From: Desulforhabdus sp. TSK
GTDB lineage: Bacteria; Desulfobacterota; Syntrophobacteria; Syntrophobacterales; Syntrophobacteraceae
Length of the DNA stretch: 64,000 nucleotides
Reading direction: 5' to 3'
NCBI RefSeq assembly: GCF_022836495.1
Contig: NZ_BQXM01000027.1
Location: 1-64,000 of the forward strand
Shown in pieces: positions 23,516 through 33,245 of this stretch. Numbering within the stretch: the first letter of the stretch is position 1; every line of letters begins with the position of its first letter. A model generated the notes under the pieces. It worked only from the letters and a program-made list of their open reading frames with translations. It did no database searches and was not told where the DNA came from. The position numbers were made by a program, and so were the translations under genes.

Positions 23516-25392
23516 CTGTTGCCTCCGGGTAGGGGAAAGGCCAACTTTACCGTGGTGCCCCGACCTTCTTCACTGGTGAGCTCAATTTCCCCTCCATGGG
23601 CGTCCACAATTTTTTTCACAATACACAGCCCAAGCCCCGTGCCTTTCTGTTTGGTGGTGAAAAAGGGTTGAAAGACCGTCTTGAGGTGGCGTTGCGCGAT
23701 GCCTGCCCCATGGTCCGCAACAGTAATGACAACATATTCCTGGTTTTCTGTAGTTGAAACACTGAGAGACACCTCAATGGCCCCTCCCTCGACGGAGGCC
23801 TCTATGGCGTTTCTGAGGACATTGCTCAGCACCTGCTGGATTTTATCCGAATCGATCATTACCAGAGGCAGCGAGCCTGATGTGTTCATCCGGACTTCAA
23901 TCCGGCGCGTCAGGAAATCTTGATCCATGGACTGCAGGCAATTCTTCAGAAGCTCCTGCATGGAAACGGGGCTCACCTGGAGGATCAAGGGACGACTATA
24001 GTTGAGGAGATCGCTGAACATCTTCTCCATCTGTGCCACCTGATGCAGAGCGATCGCATAGTGTTCGTAAAGTACGGAATCGAGGGTTAAAGAACGCCCG
24101 AGAATCTGTACATTCAGCTTCACGGACGACAGTGGATTGCGCATTTCGTGCGCCACGGACGCCACCAATTCACCGATGGCCGCCATCTTTTCCGACTGCA
24201 CGAGTTGGGCCTGCATGGCCATGAGCTCATTATAAGCCTTTTGCAGGGACTCCTCTTTCCGGCGCAATGTGGTGATGGACTGAGACAGTTGATGCGCCAT
24301 GATATTGAAACTTTGGGCCAGAACACCCACCTCGTCTCCGCTGGAAAAATGAATGCGCCGATCAAGCTCTCCTTCAGCCAGGCGCCGTGCGGCATAGGCC
24401 ACTTCGATGATAGGTTTGGCCACACGCCGGCTCAGTACATAGGCCGGCACCAGACAGACGGCCATGACAAGGAGCCCGGTCGCGACTCCCAGCGTTTTAA
24501 TCCATTGCAGGGGTCGCAGGATTTCGTCCAGACTCATTTCGGCCAGGATGGCCCACTCATAGGAGGGAAGCCAGAGGAAAGCACCCATCACAGTGCTCCC
24601 CGTATAGTTTTCATAAATGGCCGTCCCCTTTTGCCTGAGGAGCGCCTGCCGCACGCCGTACGTATCCAGGTTCCTGGAGAAGGTTTCGTCACGACCGAGA
24701 AACCGTGATGGGGAGATCATCCTTCCGTCCTTGTTGACCAGGTAGGTCTCACCCGTCCATCCTAAACCAATACGGTCGGTCATGAGGGGTTCGATTGTTT
24801 TTGAGACATCCAGAACGGCCACGATGAATGCCACTGTCTCACCGCTTTCCGAACGGACCCTCGCCACCAGATCCATCTTCCAGCTCTTGTTGTCATGTGG
24901 ATAGATGGGGCCGAAGGCCGTATCCTCTCCTTCTTGCATCCGATGGAGGACCAAAGTGCATTCGGAGTCCGAATTGACATCGGATACCGTGCCGCGCGAA
25001 GAGGTGAGTATTTTCCCTGAGGGCAGAACAATGGAAATGCTGTCATAGGAGGGAGAGCGAGCCCGAGTCGTGACAATGGCGCCGTTGAGCAGGGTGAGGT
25101 AATTTTCTGGAGACCGATTGAGGTCGTCGATCCAGCAGAAATCCCTGCAGGCGTCTCGAATCGTCGGCATCCGTGACAACAGCCGAAGGTCGTCCAGACG
25201 CTCCCGAATCCAGGCATCCAGATGCTGGGCATGGTCCTCGGCAATGGTAGTCATGTGTTGGAATGCAGTCTGGGTGAGAGCTCGCTCAGCCAGAAGATAC
25301 GTGACGTAACCCATGATCCCGACGGGAATGACCGTAAGAAACATGAGCGACGCAAAAAACCGCCGTGAAATTTTCGTTTTAATGAGAAACAT
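23512..25392 (-). CDS. Sensor histidine kinase with extracytoplasmic Cache domain
   Basis: 626 residues. Membrane helix about 13-33, a large periplasmic region about 35-290 of double-Cache type (W-I-R-E-R-L near 62, G-W-T-G-E-T-Y-L-V-N-K-D-G the distal subdomain), second helix about 300-322, HAMP (V-A-K-P-I-I-E-V-A-Y-A-A-R-R-L-A-E-G), a coiled coil, then the core: V-A-H-E-M-R-N-P-L-S-S, N-V-L-R-N-A-I-E-A-S, D-H-G-A-G-I, F-Q-P-F-F-T-T, G-T-G-L-G-L-C-I. It is the first gene of the kinase-regulator operon and overlaps the regulator at ATGA. Cache domains usually bind small organic ligands, but the placement beside RND efflux genes points to a metal or stress signal. Confidence 0.93.
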   Translation of the reverse strand: MFLIKTKISRRFFASLMFLTVIPVGIMGYVTYLLAERALTQTAFQHMTTIAEDHAQHLDAWIRERLDDLRLLSRMPTIRDACRDFCWIDDLNRSPENYLTLLNGAIVTTRARSPSYDSISIVLPSGKILTSSRGTVSDVNSDSECTLVLHRMQEGEDTAFGPIYPHDNKSWKMDLVARVRSESGETVAFIVAVLDVSKTIEPLMTDRIGLGWTGETYLVNKDGRMISPSRFLGRDETFSRNLDTYGVRQALLRQKGTAIYENYTGSTVMGAFLWLPSYEWAILAEMSLDEILRPLQWIKTLGVATGLLVMAVCLVPAYVLSRRVAKPIIEVAYAARRLAEGELDRRIHFSSGDEVGVLAQSFNIMAHQLSQSITTLRRKEESLQKAYNELMAMQAQLVQSEKMAAIGELVASVAHEMRNPLSSVKLNVQILGRSLTLDSVLYEHYAIALHQVAQMEKMFSDLLNYSRPLILQVSPVSMQELLKNCLQSMDQDFLTRRIEVRMNTSGSLPLVMIDSDKIQQVLSNVLRNAIEASVEGGAIEVSLSVSTTENQEYVVITVADHGAGIAQRHLKTVFQPFFTTKQKGTGLGLCIVKKIVDAHGGEIELTSEEGRGTTVKLAFPLPGGNR

Positions 25393-25992
25393 GAAGCAGC
25401 CTTGTTTGAATAGATGGGGTCTTTACGATGCATGAAGAGACCTGGAGCTCTTGTGTTCAAATAGGAACTGTTTGCATGATTGTAGCAAGTTTCGTGCTGA
25501 TTCGACTCTTTCATTGTGATGCTGGATTGGCGTAAAAGTCTTCCGCTCCTATTCCTAGTCAAAAATCGGGTGCGGCCTCCATCATCATCAAGGAGCAGAC
25601 GCTCTCCAGCATTCATCTTCTGCCGGTTCATCTTGTCTCGATTCTAATATTTGATGAAAGTTTCTTTTAAGTCCCTGAAAGATTGTTTCAATTTTTTCGT
25701 TCCTCGATGATCCAGAGTTGCCCTCCAAGCTATGGAAAATTTAATCTGTCCTTGAGAACGCATCGAACGGAAATGATGTAAGACGCCACCAACGGACCGA
25801 TTTCATATTTTTATCCACACTTCATTCTAAAATAAACTGAAGGGGTCTAATATCATTTCTCGGCTCGGCCTTTCCTGGTACACCATTTGCTCTGAGACGC
25901 CGTCACGCTTCCGGTTTTTGCTTTCACACAAGCGAGAATCATGCATCCCAGGGTGCAAAAATTGTATACAAAAATCAACGAGGAGGAAATGT
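25393..25992. other. 600-bp divergent region between kinase and efflux operons
   Basis: No gene supported on either strand. It holds the sigma-54 promoter at 25875 and the strong AGGAGGAAATGT ribosome-binding site of the czcC-like gene. I could not identify a convincing enhancer dyad; a single TATCCA near 25814 has no partner. Confidence 0.5.
25875..25891 (+). promoter_or_regulatory. Sigma-54 promoter for the RND efflux operon
   Basis: CTGGTACACCATTTGCT: GG and GC 10 bases apart, perfect TTTGCT; the -24 element has T for C (TGGTAC). It lies about 100 bases upstream of the start codon at 25993. Confidence 0.7.
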
Positions 25993-27387
25993 ATGCGAGT
26001 AAGGCAAATGCTTGGCGGGGTAATTCTGGGGGTGGGGGTGATGGTGCTGAGCGGCTGCGCCGGTCTGGAGCAGATATCCGGCACACCCGGACCTGAGCCT
26101 CGCCCTTTGGGAAGGGAACTTCAAGAAGAGGTGCCCTGGGCTGAATCCTCTTCAGACAAACGCTCTACACTGTCTCCATCGGCAACGGCAACGGGCGCCC
26201 TCACACTTCAGCAGGCCTTGACGCTGGCTTTGGCCGGAAATCCAGAACTGGCCGGTACCTCCTGGGACAAAAAGGTGGGAGAGGCCCGGACGCTTCAGGC
26301 CAGTCTGCCACCAAACCCGGAGCTCAGCGTTGAGTTGGAGGAATTCGGGGGAACCGGGGACCTGAATGGTTTTGATGCTGCGCAATCCACGGTGCAGCTC
26401 AGTCAGTTGATCGAACTGGGCGGCAAAAGGACCAAACGGACCCGGTTGGCGGCTCTGGAAAATGACCTTGCCGGCTGGGATTACGAAATCAAACGACTTG
26501 ATGCGTTCACCGAAACCAATAAGGCATTCATAGATGTTCTGGCCGCCCAGGAACAAGTGGCCGTGGCCGAAGAACTGGTCCGCCTCGCCGCGCGCGCGAG
26601 AGAGACCGCGTCTGAACGTGTCCTGGCCGGTAAAGTCTCACCCCTGGAGGAAACCAAAGCCGGAGTGGCTCTCTCCGAAACACGCATCCAACGGGAAAAG
26701 GCCAGGAGCAATTTTATCGCCACGCGGAAGCGTCTAGCGGCAATTTGGGGCGAAACCACCCCCACTTTCGAGCGGGTGGAAGGAAACTTGGACTCCCTCG
26801 CACCCATTCCCTCGGACGAAGTCTTGAAAGAGTACCTTGAACGCAACCCCGACGTCGCCCGATGGACCAAGGAGATGGAACAGCGCACAGCCTCATTTGA
26901 TGTGGAAAAAGCCAAACGGATTCCCGATCTCACGGTGAGCGGAGGTGTGAGGCAGTTTGCCGACACCGACGATACTGCCCTGGTCTTCGGCGTTTCTCTT
27001 CCTCTGCCCCTTTTTGACCGTAATCAGGGGGGGATCCAGGAAGCGGAATACAAGCAGGCCAAGGCACGGGAAGAATCCCGGGCAGCCCGCGCCAAGGCTG
27101 CCTCTAAATTGGGTGATGCCTACCAGGCTCTTGTTTTTTCTTATGAGGAATCCAAGAGTCTGAAACAAGATGTTCTGCCGGCAGCCCAAGGGGCCTTCGA
27201 AGCTGCTGAAGAGGGATTCCGGGAAGGCAAGTTCAGTTTCCTGGAATTGCTGGACGCTCAGCGGACTCTGTTCGAATCCCGCGGCAGGTATGTGGAGTCT
27301 TTATCCAACTATCACAAAGCGGTGGCTGATGTGGAACGGTTGATCGCCACCCCTCTGGCCGAGGTAACCGATGGCTCATACCAATAA
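25993..27387 (+). CDS. czcC: CzcC/CusC-like outer-membrane efflux factor (TolC family)
   Basis: 464 residues from ATG 25993, fixed by AGGAGGAAATGT; the longer frame from 25918 is not supported. Lipoprotein signal ending L-S-G-C. Two outer-membrane efflux protein repeats (about 75-270 and 280-455) with long alpha-helical heptads and the characteristic P-P-N-P-E-L and L-S-Q-x-I-E-L-G-G-K-R motifs. It forms the trimeric outer-membrane duct of a tripartite heavy-metal efflux pump. First gene of an operon with the membrane-fusion protein 18 bases downstream. Confidence 0.92.
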   Translation: MRVRQMLGGVILGVGVMVLSGCAGLEQISGTPGPEPRPLGRELQEEVPWAESSSDKRSTLSPSATATGALTLQQALTLALAGNPELAGTSWDKKVGEARTLQASLPPNPELSVELEEFGGTGDLNGFDAAQSTVQLSQLIELGGKRTKRTRLAALENDLAGWDYEIKRLDAFTETNKAFIDVLAAQEQVAVAEELVRLAARARETASERVLAGKVSPLEETKAGVALSETRIQREKARSNFIATRKRLAAIWGETTPTFERVEGNLDSLAPIPSDEVLKEYLERNPDVARWTKEMEQRTASFDVEKAKRIPDLTVSGGVRQFADTDDTALVFGVSLPLPLFDRNQGGIQEAEYKQAKAREESRAARAKAASKLGDAYQALVFSYEESKSLKQDVLPAAQGAFEAAEEGFREGKFSFLELLDAQRTLFESRGRYVESLSNYHKAVADVERLIATPLAEVTDGSYQ

Positions 27388-27405
27388 AGGGAAAGGACGT
27401 CTGTC

Positions 27406-28677
27406 ATGAAAAAATGCCATCTGTGTATGGGGGTTGCAATCGCTTTGGCGTGGGGCTTGTCGGCCGGGTGGAATCTCACCTTCGCGGAGGAAGGGCACGA
27501 TCACGGAGATAAGGCCGGGAAAAAACAGGCTCAAGAAGTGGAAGCGCCCGTGGAGCCCGGCCGGAAACCTATCGAGCCCGTTCCTTCGGGAAAGAACGAA
27601 GACCACGACGAAGCGGAAGGCCTGGTCCGTTTGAGTGAGGAAGAACAAAAGCGATTCGGCATAGAGGTCGCGGCGGTCGGCCCCGGCAAACTTGCGGACT
27701 ATGTGAGCATTCCGGGTGAAGTGACCCTCAACGCCGACCGTATGGCCCACGTGGTGCCGAGGCTTTCCGGCGTTGTTCGGGAAGTCCGCAAGAATGTGGG
27801 CGACATGGTGCGGCAGGGCGAGGTCATGGCCGTGATCGAAAGCCGCGAGTTGGCCGACGCGAAGGCGGAGTACCTGGGTGCATCCGAAAAGATGGCGCTG
27901 GCCCGGGCTAAATTCGAGCGAGAAGAACGGCTGTGGCGCAAGAAAATCTCCGCCGAGCAGGACTACCTCGACGCAAAGCAGGCCCTCGCCGAATCCCGCA
28001 TCGCCACGCGATCCGCCGAGCAAAAGCTACACGCTCTGGGATTTTCCGACGACTATGTGCGCAGACTCCCCAGCCACCCCGACACTTCGTACACGCGATA
28101 TGACATCGTCGCTCCCTTCAATGCCACGGTCATCGATAAGCACATCACCCTGGGGGAAACCCTCAAGGAAGATGCCGACGCCTTCCTGGTGGCTGATCTC
28201 GGCACCGTATGGGTGAATCTCAATGTGTACCCAAAAGACCTGCCACAGGTGCGCCAGGGACAGGAAGTCTTTATTGCATCCGGTCAGGACACTCCGGAGA
28301 CGCGAGGAGTCATTTCCTATGTGTCGCCGCTGGTGAAGGAGGAAACGCGCACAGCCCTGGCACGGGTGGTTCTGCCGAATCCTCAAGGGCTTTGGCGATC
28401 CGGCACGTTCGTCACAGCCCGCGTGGCCGTCGGGGGAGAACCGGCGGCCCTTGTGCTCCCCAAAACGGCCCTCCAGACAGTGGAGGATAAGGCCGTGGTG
28501 TTTGTTAAGACCACCGAAGGTTTTCAGGCGAAACCGGTAACTATTGGCCGCACCAACGAGACACATACGGAAATCACGGCTGGTCTGTCCACTGGAGAGC
28601 ATTGCGCCGTCACCGGAACCTTCACCCTGAAAGCTCAGCTCTCCAAGGGCGCTTTCGGCGACGGTCACAATCACTGA
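27406..28677 (+). CDS. czcB: CzcB-like periplasmic membrane-fusion protein
   Basis: 423 residues. Signal peptide (cleavage near L-T-F-A), then a His/Asp-rich N-terminal metal-binding stretch (E-E-G-H-D-H-G-D) and a charged linker. The hybrid barrel-sandwich begins about residue 95 (I-P-G-E-V-T-L-N, V-V-P-R-L-S-G-V-V), alpha-hairpin about 150-205, then the second lipoyl half and beta-barrel (I-V-A-P-F-N-A-T-V-I, F-L-V-A-D-L-G-T-V-W-V). The extreme C-terminus is again His-rich (G-D-G-H-N-H). It links the inner-membrane pump to the outer-membrane factor and may hand over metal. RBS AAAGGA. 16 bases upstream of the RND gene. Confidence 0.93.
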   Translation: MKKCHLCMGVAIALAWGLSAGWNLTFAEEGHDHGDKAGKKQAQEVEAPVEPGRKPIEPVPSGKNEDHDEAEGLVRLSEEEQKRFGIEVAAVGPGKLADYVSIPGEVTLNADRMAHVVPRLSGVVREVRKNVGDMVRQGEVMAVIESRELADAKAEYLGASEKMALARAKFEREERLWRKKISAEQDYLDAKQALAESRIATRSAEQKLHALGFSDDYVRRLPSHPDTSYTRYDIVAPFNATVIDKHITLGETLKEDADAFLVADLGTVWVNLNVYPKDLPQVRQGQEVFIASGQDTPETRGVISYVSPLVKEETRTALARVVLPNPQGLWRSGTFVTARVAVGGEPAALVLPKTALQTVEDKAVVFVKTTEGFQAKPVTIGRTNETHTEITAGLSTGEHCAVTGTFTLKAQLSKGAFGDGHNH

Positions 28678-28693
28678 TGAGGGAAATCACAAT

Positions 28694-31600
28694 ATGAACC
28701 GACTCTTCCAGTTCGTTTTGCTCAACCGACTCCTCATGAGTGTGCTCGGAATCCTGGTCCTGGTAGCCGGATATGCCAGTTACCGCCATCTCCCCGTGGA
28801 CGCGTTCCCCGACGTCACACCCGTTCTGGTACAGGTCTTCACCGAAACGCAGGGGCTTGCTCCCGAGGAAGTGGAAAAATATGTCACCTATCCCGTGGAA
28901 GTGGCCATGAACGGCCTTCCGAACCTCAAGGAGATTCGTTCCGTCTCCAACTTCGGTCTGTCGGTCATCAACATCTATTTCGAGGACGGGACAGACATCT
29001 ACTTCGCCCGTCAATTGGTGGGCGAGCGCGTGCAGTTGGCCAAAGAGGAAATCCCCGATGGCTTTGGAGACCCGGAAATGGGACCCATCTCCACGGGCCT
29101 GGGCCAGATTCTCTTCTATTTTGTGGAGGATGAAGCCGGCAAGCGAACCCTGCAAGAAATGCGCGAAATCCAGGACTGGCTCATCAAGTTCAACCTACAA
29201 ACGGTCACCGGCATCACGGAAGTACTCTCTCTCGGGGGCGAGGTCAAACAATATCAGATCCAGATCCGTCCATCCGACCTGCTGCGCTACAAGCTCTCCC
29301 TGAGTGACGTGGTCACGGCCATAAAGAATAACAACTCCAACGTGGGAGCTCAATACATCGTCAAAAACGCCGAGCAATACCTGGTGCGGTCGGTGGGACT
29401 GGCCCAGGACATCGCCGACCTGAGGGACATTGTGCTCAAGACGGTTGACGGCGCTCCCGTGTATCTCCATCAGGTGGCCGAGGTGGTCATCGGCGGAGAA
29501 TTGCGCCAAGGGCTGGCCACCCGGGACGGCCAGGGCGAAGCAGTGGTGGGCATGGTGCTGAAGCTCATCGGGACCAACACCTCCGAGGTCATCGAAAAAA
29601 CTAAGCAACGCCTGGAGGAAATCAACAAGGTACTACCGCCGGGGATCAAGGTGGTCCCTTATTATGACCAGGCCACTCTGGTAGCCAAGTGTATCAAGAC
29701 GGTCACGGACGCACTGCTGGAAGGGATCGTGCTGGTGACCCTGATCATCCTCCTTTTCCTGGGAGGGGTCCGCCCCAGCCTGGTGGTGACGCTCTCCATT
29801 CCCTTTTCCATCCTCTTCACCTTCATTTTGATGAATTATTTCAATATTTCCGCCAACCTCATGTCCATGGGGGGGCTTGCCATCGCTATCGGCATGCTGG
29901 TGGACGGCACCATCGTCATGGTGGAGAACGTGGACCGCATGCTGCGAGAAGCCGATCCAGTGGAATCGCGCATGAACATCGTAGTGCGCGCCTGCTCGGA
30001 AGTAGGTCGCCCTATCTTTTTTTCCATTATGATCATCATCATTGTCTTCCTGCCCCTCTTTACGCTCCAGGGTGTGGAAGGCAAGACCTTCCGACCTCTG
30101 GCCACAACCCTTGCCATCGCCATGCTGGGATCGCTCATTTTCGCTCTTTTTCTTGCCCCCGTGGCGGCCTACATCCTCATGCGACGACCCAAGAGCGCCA
30201 CAGCTCACGGGGAGGCTCATGAACCGCTTGTCATCCGCCTGCTTCTCAAGGTCTATGAGCCTGTGGTCCGGTTCTTCGTGAAGCGTCGCCTGGTAGCGGT
30301 CGCTCTGGCGGTGGGCATTTTCGTCGTCGGAGCGATGCTCTTTCCACGTTTGGGCTCCGAGTTTGTACCCAGGCTCAATGAAGGGGATCTCCTGGTGCGG
30401 GCCACCATGGCTCCCTCCATCTCCCTCGAAGAGGCTCGCGACACCATGACCCGGTTCGAGCGGCAGTTCATGAAGGAATTTCCCGAGGTGATCCGGGTGG
30501 TCAGCCGCGTGGGACGCGGCGAGGTGGGCGCTCATGCCGATCCCGTGAACAGCGCGGAAGCGTTCGTGGGACTGAAGCCCCAAAGCCAGTGGGAAACCGC
30601 CCATACCTCCGAGGAGCTTTATGCCCGGATGAGCGAGGCGTTCGAGGACTTTCCCGGAGTGCAATTCAACTTCACGCAGCCCATCGCCGCAGCGGTGGAT
30701 GAGCTCCTCACAGGCACCAAGGCCGAGCTGGCCATCAAGATTTTCGGCCCCGACATGGAGGTGCTCAAGGAGAAGGCCGCCGAGGTGGAAAAGGTCATCC
30801 GCACGGTGAAAGGCGCCGCCGATGTGCAGAAGGACCAGACCACCGGAACGCCACAGGTGCGCATCTCCATGAAGCATCAGGCCCTGGCCCGCTACGGGGT
30901 CAACGTGGCCGACGTGCAGGAGGTGATTCGCACAGCGGTGGGCGGTGAAAAGGCGGGACAGATTTTCGAGGATATCCGGCGGTTCGACATCGTGGTCTGG
31001 TATGAGCCCAAGAGCCGCGAGAGCGTGGAAGCCATCCGCCGCATCGTGGTGAAATCCACGGGCGGCACCAATATTCCCCTGGCAGAGCTGGCCACCGTCG
31101 AAGAAATCGTGGGGCCACGCCAGGTGACGCGAGAGAACAACCAACGGTTCATCACCGTGCAGTGCAACGTTCGCGGGCGAGACATGGGGTCTTTTGTGCA
31201 GGATGCACAGGCAGCCATTGCAGACCAGGTGAAATTTCCTCCCGGCTACATCACCAGTTGGGGCGGACAATTCCAGTTGCAGCAGGAGGCCAACAGGCGC
31301 CTGGCGCTGGTGATTCCCATCACGCTGCTCATCGTGTTCCTCCTGCTCTTCGGCAGCTTCAATTCCCTGAAGAACACGGTGCTCATCCTCCTCAATATTC
31401 CCCTGGGGCTGGTGGGAGGAGTAGCAGCGCTGTGGCTATCAGGACAGAACCTGTCCGTTCCGTCCTCCGTGGGGTTCATCGCCCTCTTCGGCATCGTGCT
31501 GGCCAACGGCATGGTGCTGGTCACCTACCTCAATCAACTGGTGAGGGACGGCATGCCCCTGAATGAAGCGTCGGTGCGGGGAGCCTGCCTGAGATTGCGT

Positions 31601-31858
31601 CCCGTGCTCATGACCGCACTCTGCGCCGGCCTTGGCCTCTTTCCTCTCCTGTTTTCCAGCGGAACGGGAAGCGAAGTACAACGTCCCCTGGCCACGGTGG
31701 TGATCGGCGGTCTGGTGACATCCACTGTGCTGACATTGCTGGTCATCCCGGCGATCTATAAGTGGTTCGCCGTGGAGGTTGCAAGGGATACCCGGGTGCT
31801 CAATGGAAATACGGAGCCTCACGATGAAGACCGTGAAAAGAAGGAGCTTCTTCAATGA
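28694..31858 (+). CDS. czcA: CzcA-type heavy-metal RND efflux pump
   Basis: 1054 residues, the usual HME-RND length. Twelve membrane helices with two large periplasmic loops. Near residue 403 lies the HME helix-4 motif A-I-G-M-L-V-D-G-T-I-V-M-V-E-N, carrying the acidic residues of the proton relay; the D-G form is closer to Co/Zn/Cd or Ni pumps than to the D-A form of CusA copper/silver pumps. The N-terminus (F-Q-F-V-L-L-N-R-L-L-M) and D-A-F-P-D-V-T-P-V-L-V-Q-V are family hallmarks. It exports divalent metal across the envelope with CzcB and CzcC, driven by protons. The stop codon overlaps the start of the PII-like gene by 4 bases. Confidence 0.94.
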   Translation: MNRLFQFVLLNRLLMSVLGILVLVAGYASYRHLPVDAFPDVTPVLVQVFTETQGLAPEEVEKYVTYPVEVAMNGLPNLKEIRSVSNFGLSVINIYFEDGTDIYFARQLVGERVQLAKEEIPDGFGDPEMGPISTGLGQILFYFVEDEAGKRTLQEMREIQDWLIKFNLQTVTGITEVLSLGGEVKQYQIQIRPSDLLRYKLSLSDVVTAIKNNNSNVGAQYIVKNAEQYLVRSVGLAQDIADLRDIVLKTVDGAPVYLHQVAEVVIGGELRQGLATRDGQGEAVVGMVLKLIGTNTSEVIEKTKQRLEEINKVLPPGIKVVPYYDQATLVAKCIKTVTDALLEGIVLVTLIILLFLGGVRPSLVVTLSIPFSILFTFILMNYFNISANLMSMGGLAIAIGMLVDGTIVMVENVDRMLREADPVESRMNIVVRACSEVGRPIFFSIMIIIIVFLPLFTLQGVEGKTFRPLATTLAIAMLGSLIFALFLAPVAAYILMRRPKSATAHGEAHEPLVIRLLLKVYEPVVRFFVKRRLVAVALAVGIFVVGAMLFPRLGSEFVPRLNEGDLLVRATMAPSISLEEARDTMTRFERQFMKEFPEVIRVVSRVGRGEVGAHADPVNSAEAFVGLKPQSQWETAHTSEELYARMSEAFEDFPGVQFNFTQPIAAAVDELLTGTKAELAIKIFGPDMEVLKEKAAEVEKVIRTVKGAADVQKDQTTGTPQVRISMKHQALARYGVNVADVQEVIRTAVGGEKAGQIFEDIRRFDIVVWYEPKSRESVEAIRRIVVKSTGGTNIPLAELATVEEIVGPRQVTRENNQRFITVQCNVRGRDMGSFVQDAQAAIADQVKFPPGYITSWGGQFQLQQEANRRLALVIPITLLIVFLLLFGSFNSLKNTVLILLNIPLGLVGGVAALWLSGQNLSVPSSVGFIALFGIVLANGMVLVTYLNQLVRDGMPLNEASVRGACLRLRPVLMTALCAGLGLFPLLFSSGTGSEVQRPLATVVIGGLVTSTVLTLLVIPAIYKWFAVEVARDTRVLNGNTEPHDEDREKKELLQ

Positions 31859-32196
31859 AGGAAATCAAAGCCTACATCAAACGACACAAGCTTTCCTCCG
31901 TAACTCTGGCTCTCCAGAAAATTGAGGGCCTTACGGGAGTGAGTGTCTCCGAGGTCCGGGGATTTGGGCGGGGGCGAGCACGGAACGTTCCTGACAAGGT
32001 CACGGAAGACCTGGTGGATTTCATTCCCCAGGTGAAGCTCGAAATCATCTGCCGGGACGAATTGGTGGAGACTATTGTCTCCACCATCGAGCAAGCGGCT
32101 CGGACCTCTTTGCGTGGCGACGGAAAGATCTATGTCAGTCCTGTGGAGGCAGCCATTCGCATCAGCACGGGAGAACGAGGAATCAAGGCTGTCTGA
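31855..32196 (+). CDS. PII-like signalling protein of the czc operon
   Basis: 113 residues of the GlnB/PII superfamily: an M-K-E-I-K-A-Y-I-K start with V-T-L-A-L-Q-K-I-E-G-L-T-G, a G-R-G-R-A T-loop base, I-E-I/L-E-I-I-C-R-D-E-L-V-E-T-I-V-S-T-I, and T-S-L-R-G-D-G-K-I-Y-V-S-P-V-E near the end, which matches the PII signature G-D-G-K-I-F-V. The uridylylated Tyr of classical GlnB T-loops is not present, and the loop is short. Coupled by ATGA overlap to the RND pump gene, so it probably senses metal or a nucleotide and modulates the pump rather than nitrogen metabolism. Similar PII-like genes in metal RND operons are known; the mechanism is inference. Confidence 0.85.
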   Translation: MKEIKAYIKRHKLSSVTLALQKIEGLTGVSVSEVRGFGRGRARNVPDKVTEDLVDFIPQVKLEIICRDELVETIVSTIEQAARTSLRGDGKIYVSPVEAAIRISTGERGIKAV

Positions 32197-32450
32197 TCCT
32201 CATGGCCAGACGATGGGTGTCAAGATTGTTGTCGCCTTTTATAAACATCGAGCAGCTGTCTATTCCGGAAGTTTCTCGCCTCAGCACTCGAACATGCTTC
32301 AGCAAAATGAAGCATACTCCTCGACAGGCGCTTTCAGTTTTTCCGTTTGTGGCTGGTCTTGCATCGGGCACTTGGAGCTATTATATTTAAGACGCTGTGA
32401 GCTTAGCTTCATTTTTCTAATGCGCTATCTTGAAGATCAAGGAGAATACC

Positions 32451-32996
32451 ATGAGGAGGTTTATTATTGCGGTGTTCACCGCATTAGTGCTTGTTGTGGC
32501 GGATCCAGGAGTGAGCAGAGCCCAAGGCACACCGTGGAATGATCACGCCTTGCCCTACTCGTTTCTTTTCGGGAATGAGATCGATACGCATCAGCAGTCA
32601 CAAATGGTTGGCAAGGGGGATTTACAGGGTTTTTTTTACATTCACTTTACGAATGAAACCATCGATCGGATCCCTGTTGCGGTGCATGGCCAGGATACAG
32701 TGGGATGGCTATTAATTGGAACGCCTATTAACGCAACGCTACTCAGTACAAATCCGATCACATGGTGTGTGGACCCCGGTCAGATTCCTAAATCTCCAGG
32801 CTTTACCCATTTCCATTGGGTAGGTCCGCAAACTGAAGCAGATCTAGCCGTAGGCGAGACCTATGAGGGTTTTTTGCTCAAGCTGACGGCGAGGACTATT
32901 TTCTATTTCCGTCATGAAGAGAATGGCAATCCAGTGCTGGTCAATCCGGGCATTGATTATGCGAGCCATCAGAACATAAAAGTTGGCTGTCCTTAA
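32451..32996 (+). CDS. Secreted hypothetical protein
   Basis: 181 residues from ATG 32451, preceded by AAGGAG at 7 bases. Signal peptide with cleavage near S-R-A-Q. The mature part (about 155 residues) is beta-rich with scattered aromatic residues, a central W-C-V-D-P-G and a C-terminal G-C-P, so one disulfide is possible. The H-F-H-W element (T-H-F-H-W-V-G-P) could bind metal. I do not recognise a family. No sigma-54 promoter of correct spacing lies upstream (a near match at 32350 is 2 bases too short). It is 254 bases after the PII-like gene, and the codon style is slightly more AT-rich than the czc genes. Confidence 0.7.
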   Translation: MRRFIIAVFTALVLVVADPGVSRAQGTPWNDHALPYSFLFGNEIDTHQQSQMVGKGDLQGFFYIHFTNETIDRIPVAVHGQDTVGWLLIGTPINATLLSTNPITWCVDPGQIPKSPGFTHFHWVGPQTEADLAVGETYEGFLLKLTARTIFYFRHEENGNPVLVNPGIDYASHQNIKVGCP

Positions 32997-33245
32997 GAGT
33001 TGGAGGCTATTATCGATATACGCTTTCCGTGTGAAGCAGGGCAGTAAATCGGTTTGAAAGTTTTCCATGTACGTGATGTGCTGGCCTGTTTTTCCGGTTA
33101 TTGTTTCTCTAAGAACGACCTCTTTTGCACCGGCAAGCTTCCGAAGAGCGTAACTGCGGGCTTTATGGCGGAGTAGTCGGTGCGGATGGTGACGTTCTGC
33201 ATCCGGGAGTGAGGCCTGTACGCACCTGGTTGGGAGTTCCTATCC

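Noticed and set aside
29633-31270. 545-codon minus-strand ORF opposite the RND pump gene
   Set aside because: His/Gly/Asp-rich shadow translation of conserved czcA sequence with no start signals.
32350-32364. GTGGCTGGTCTTGCA as sigma-54 promoter for the gene at 32451
   Set aside because: GG to GC spacing is 8 bases, two short of the fixed spacing.
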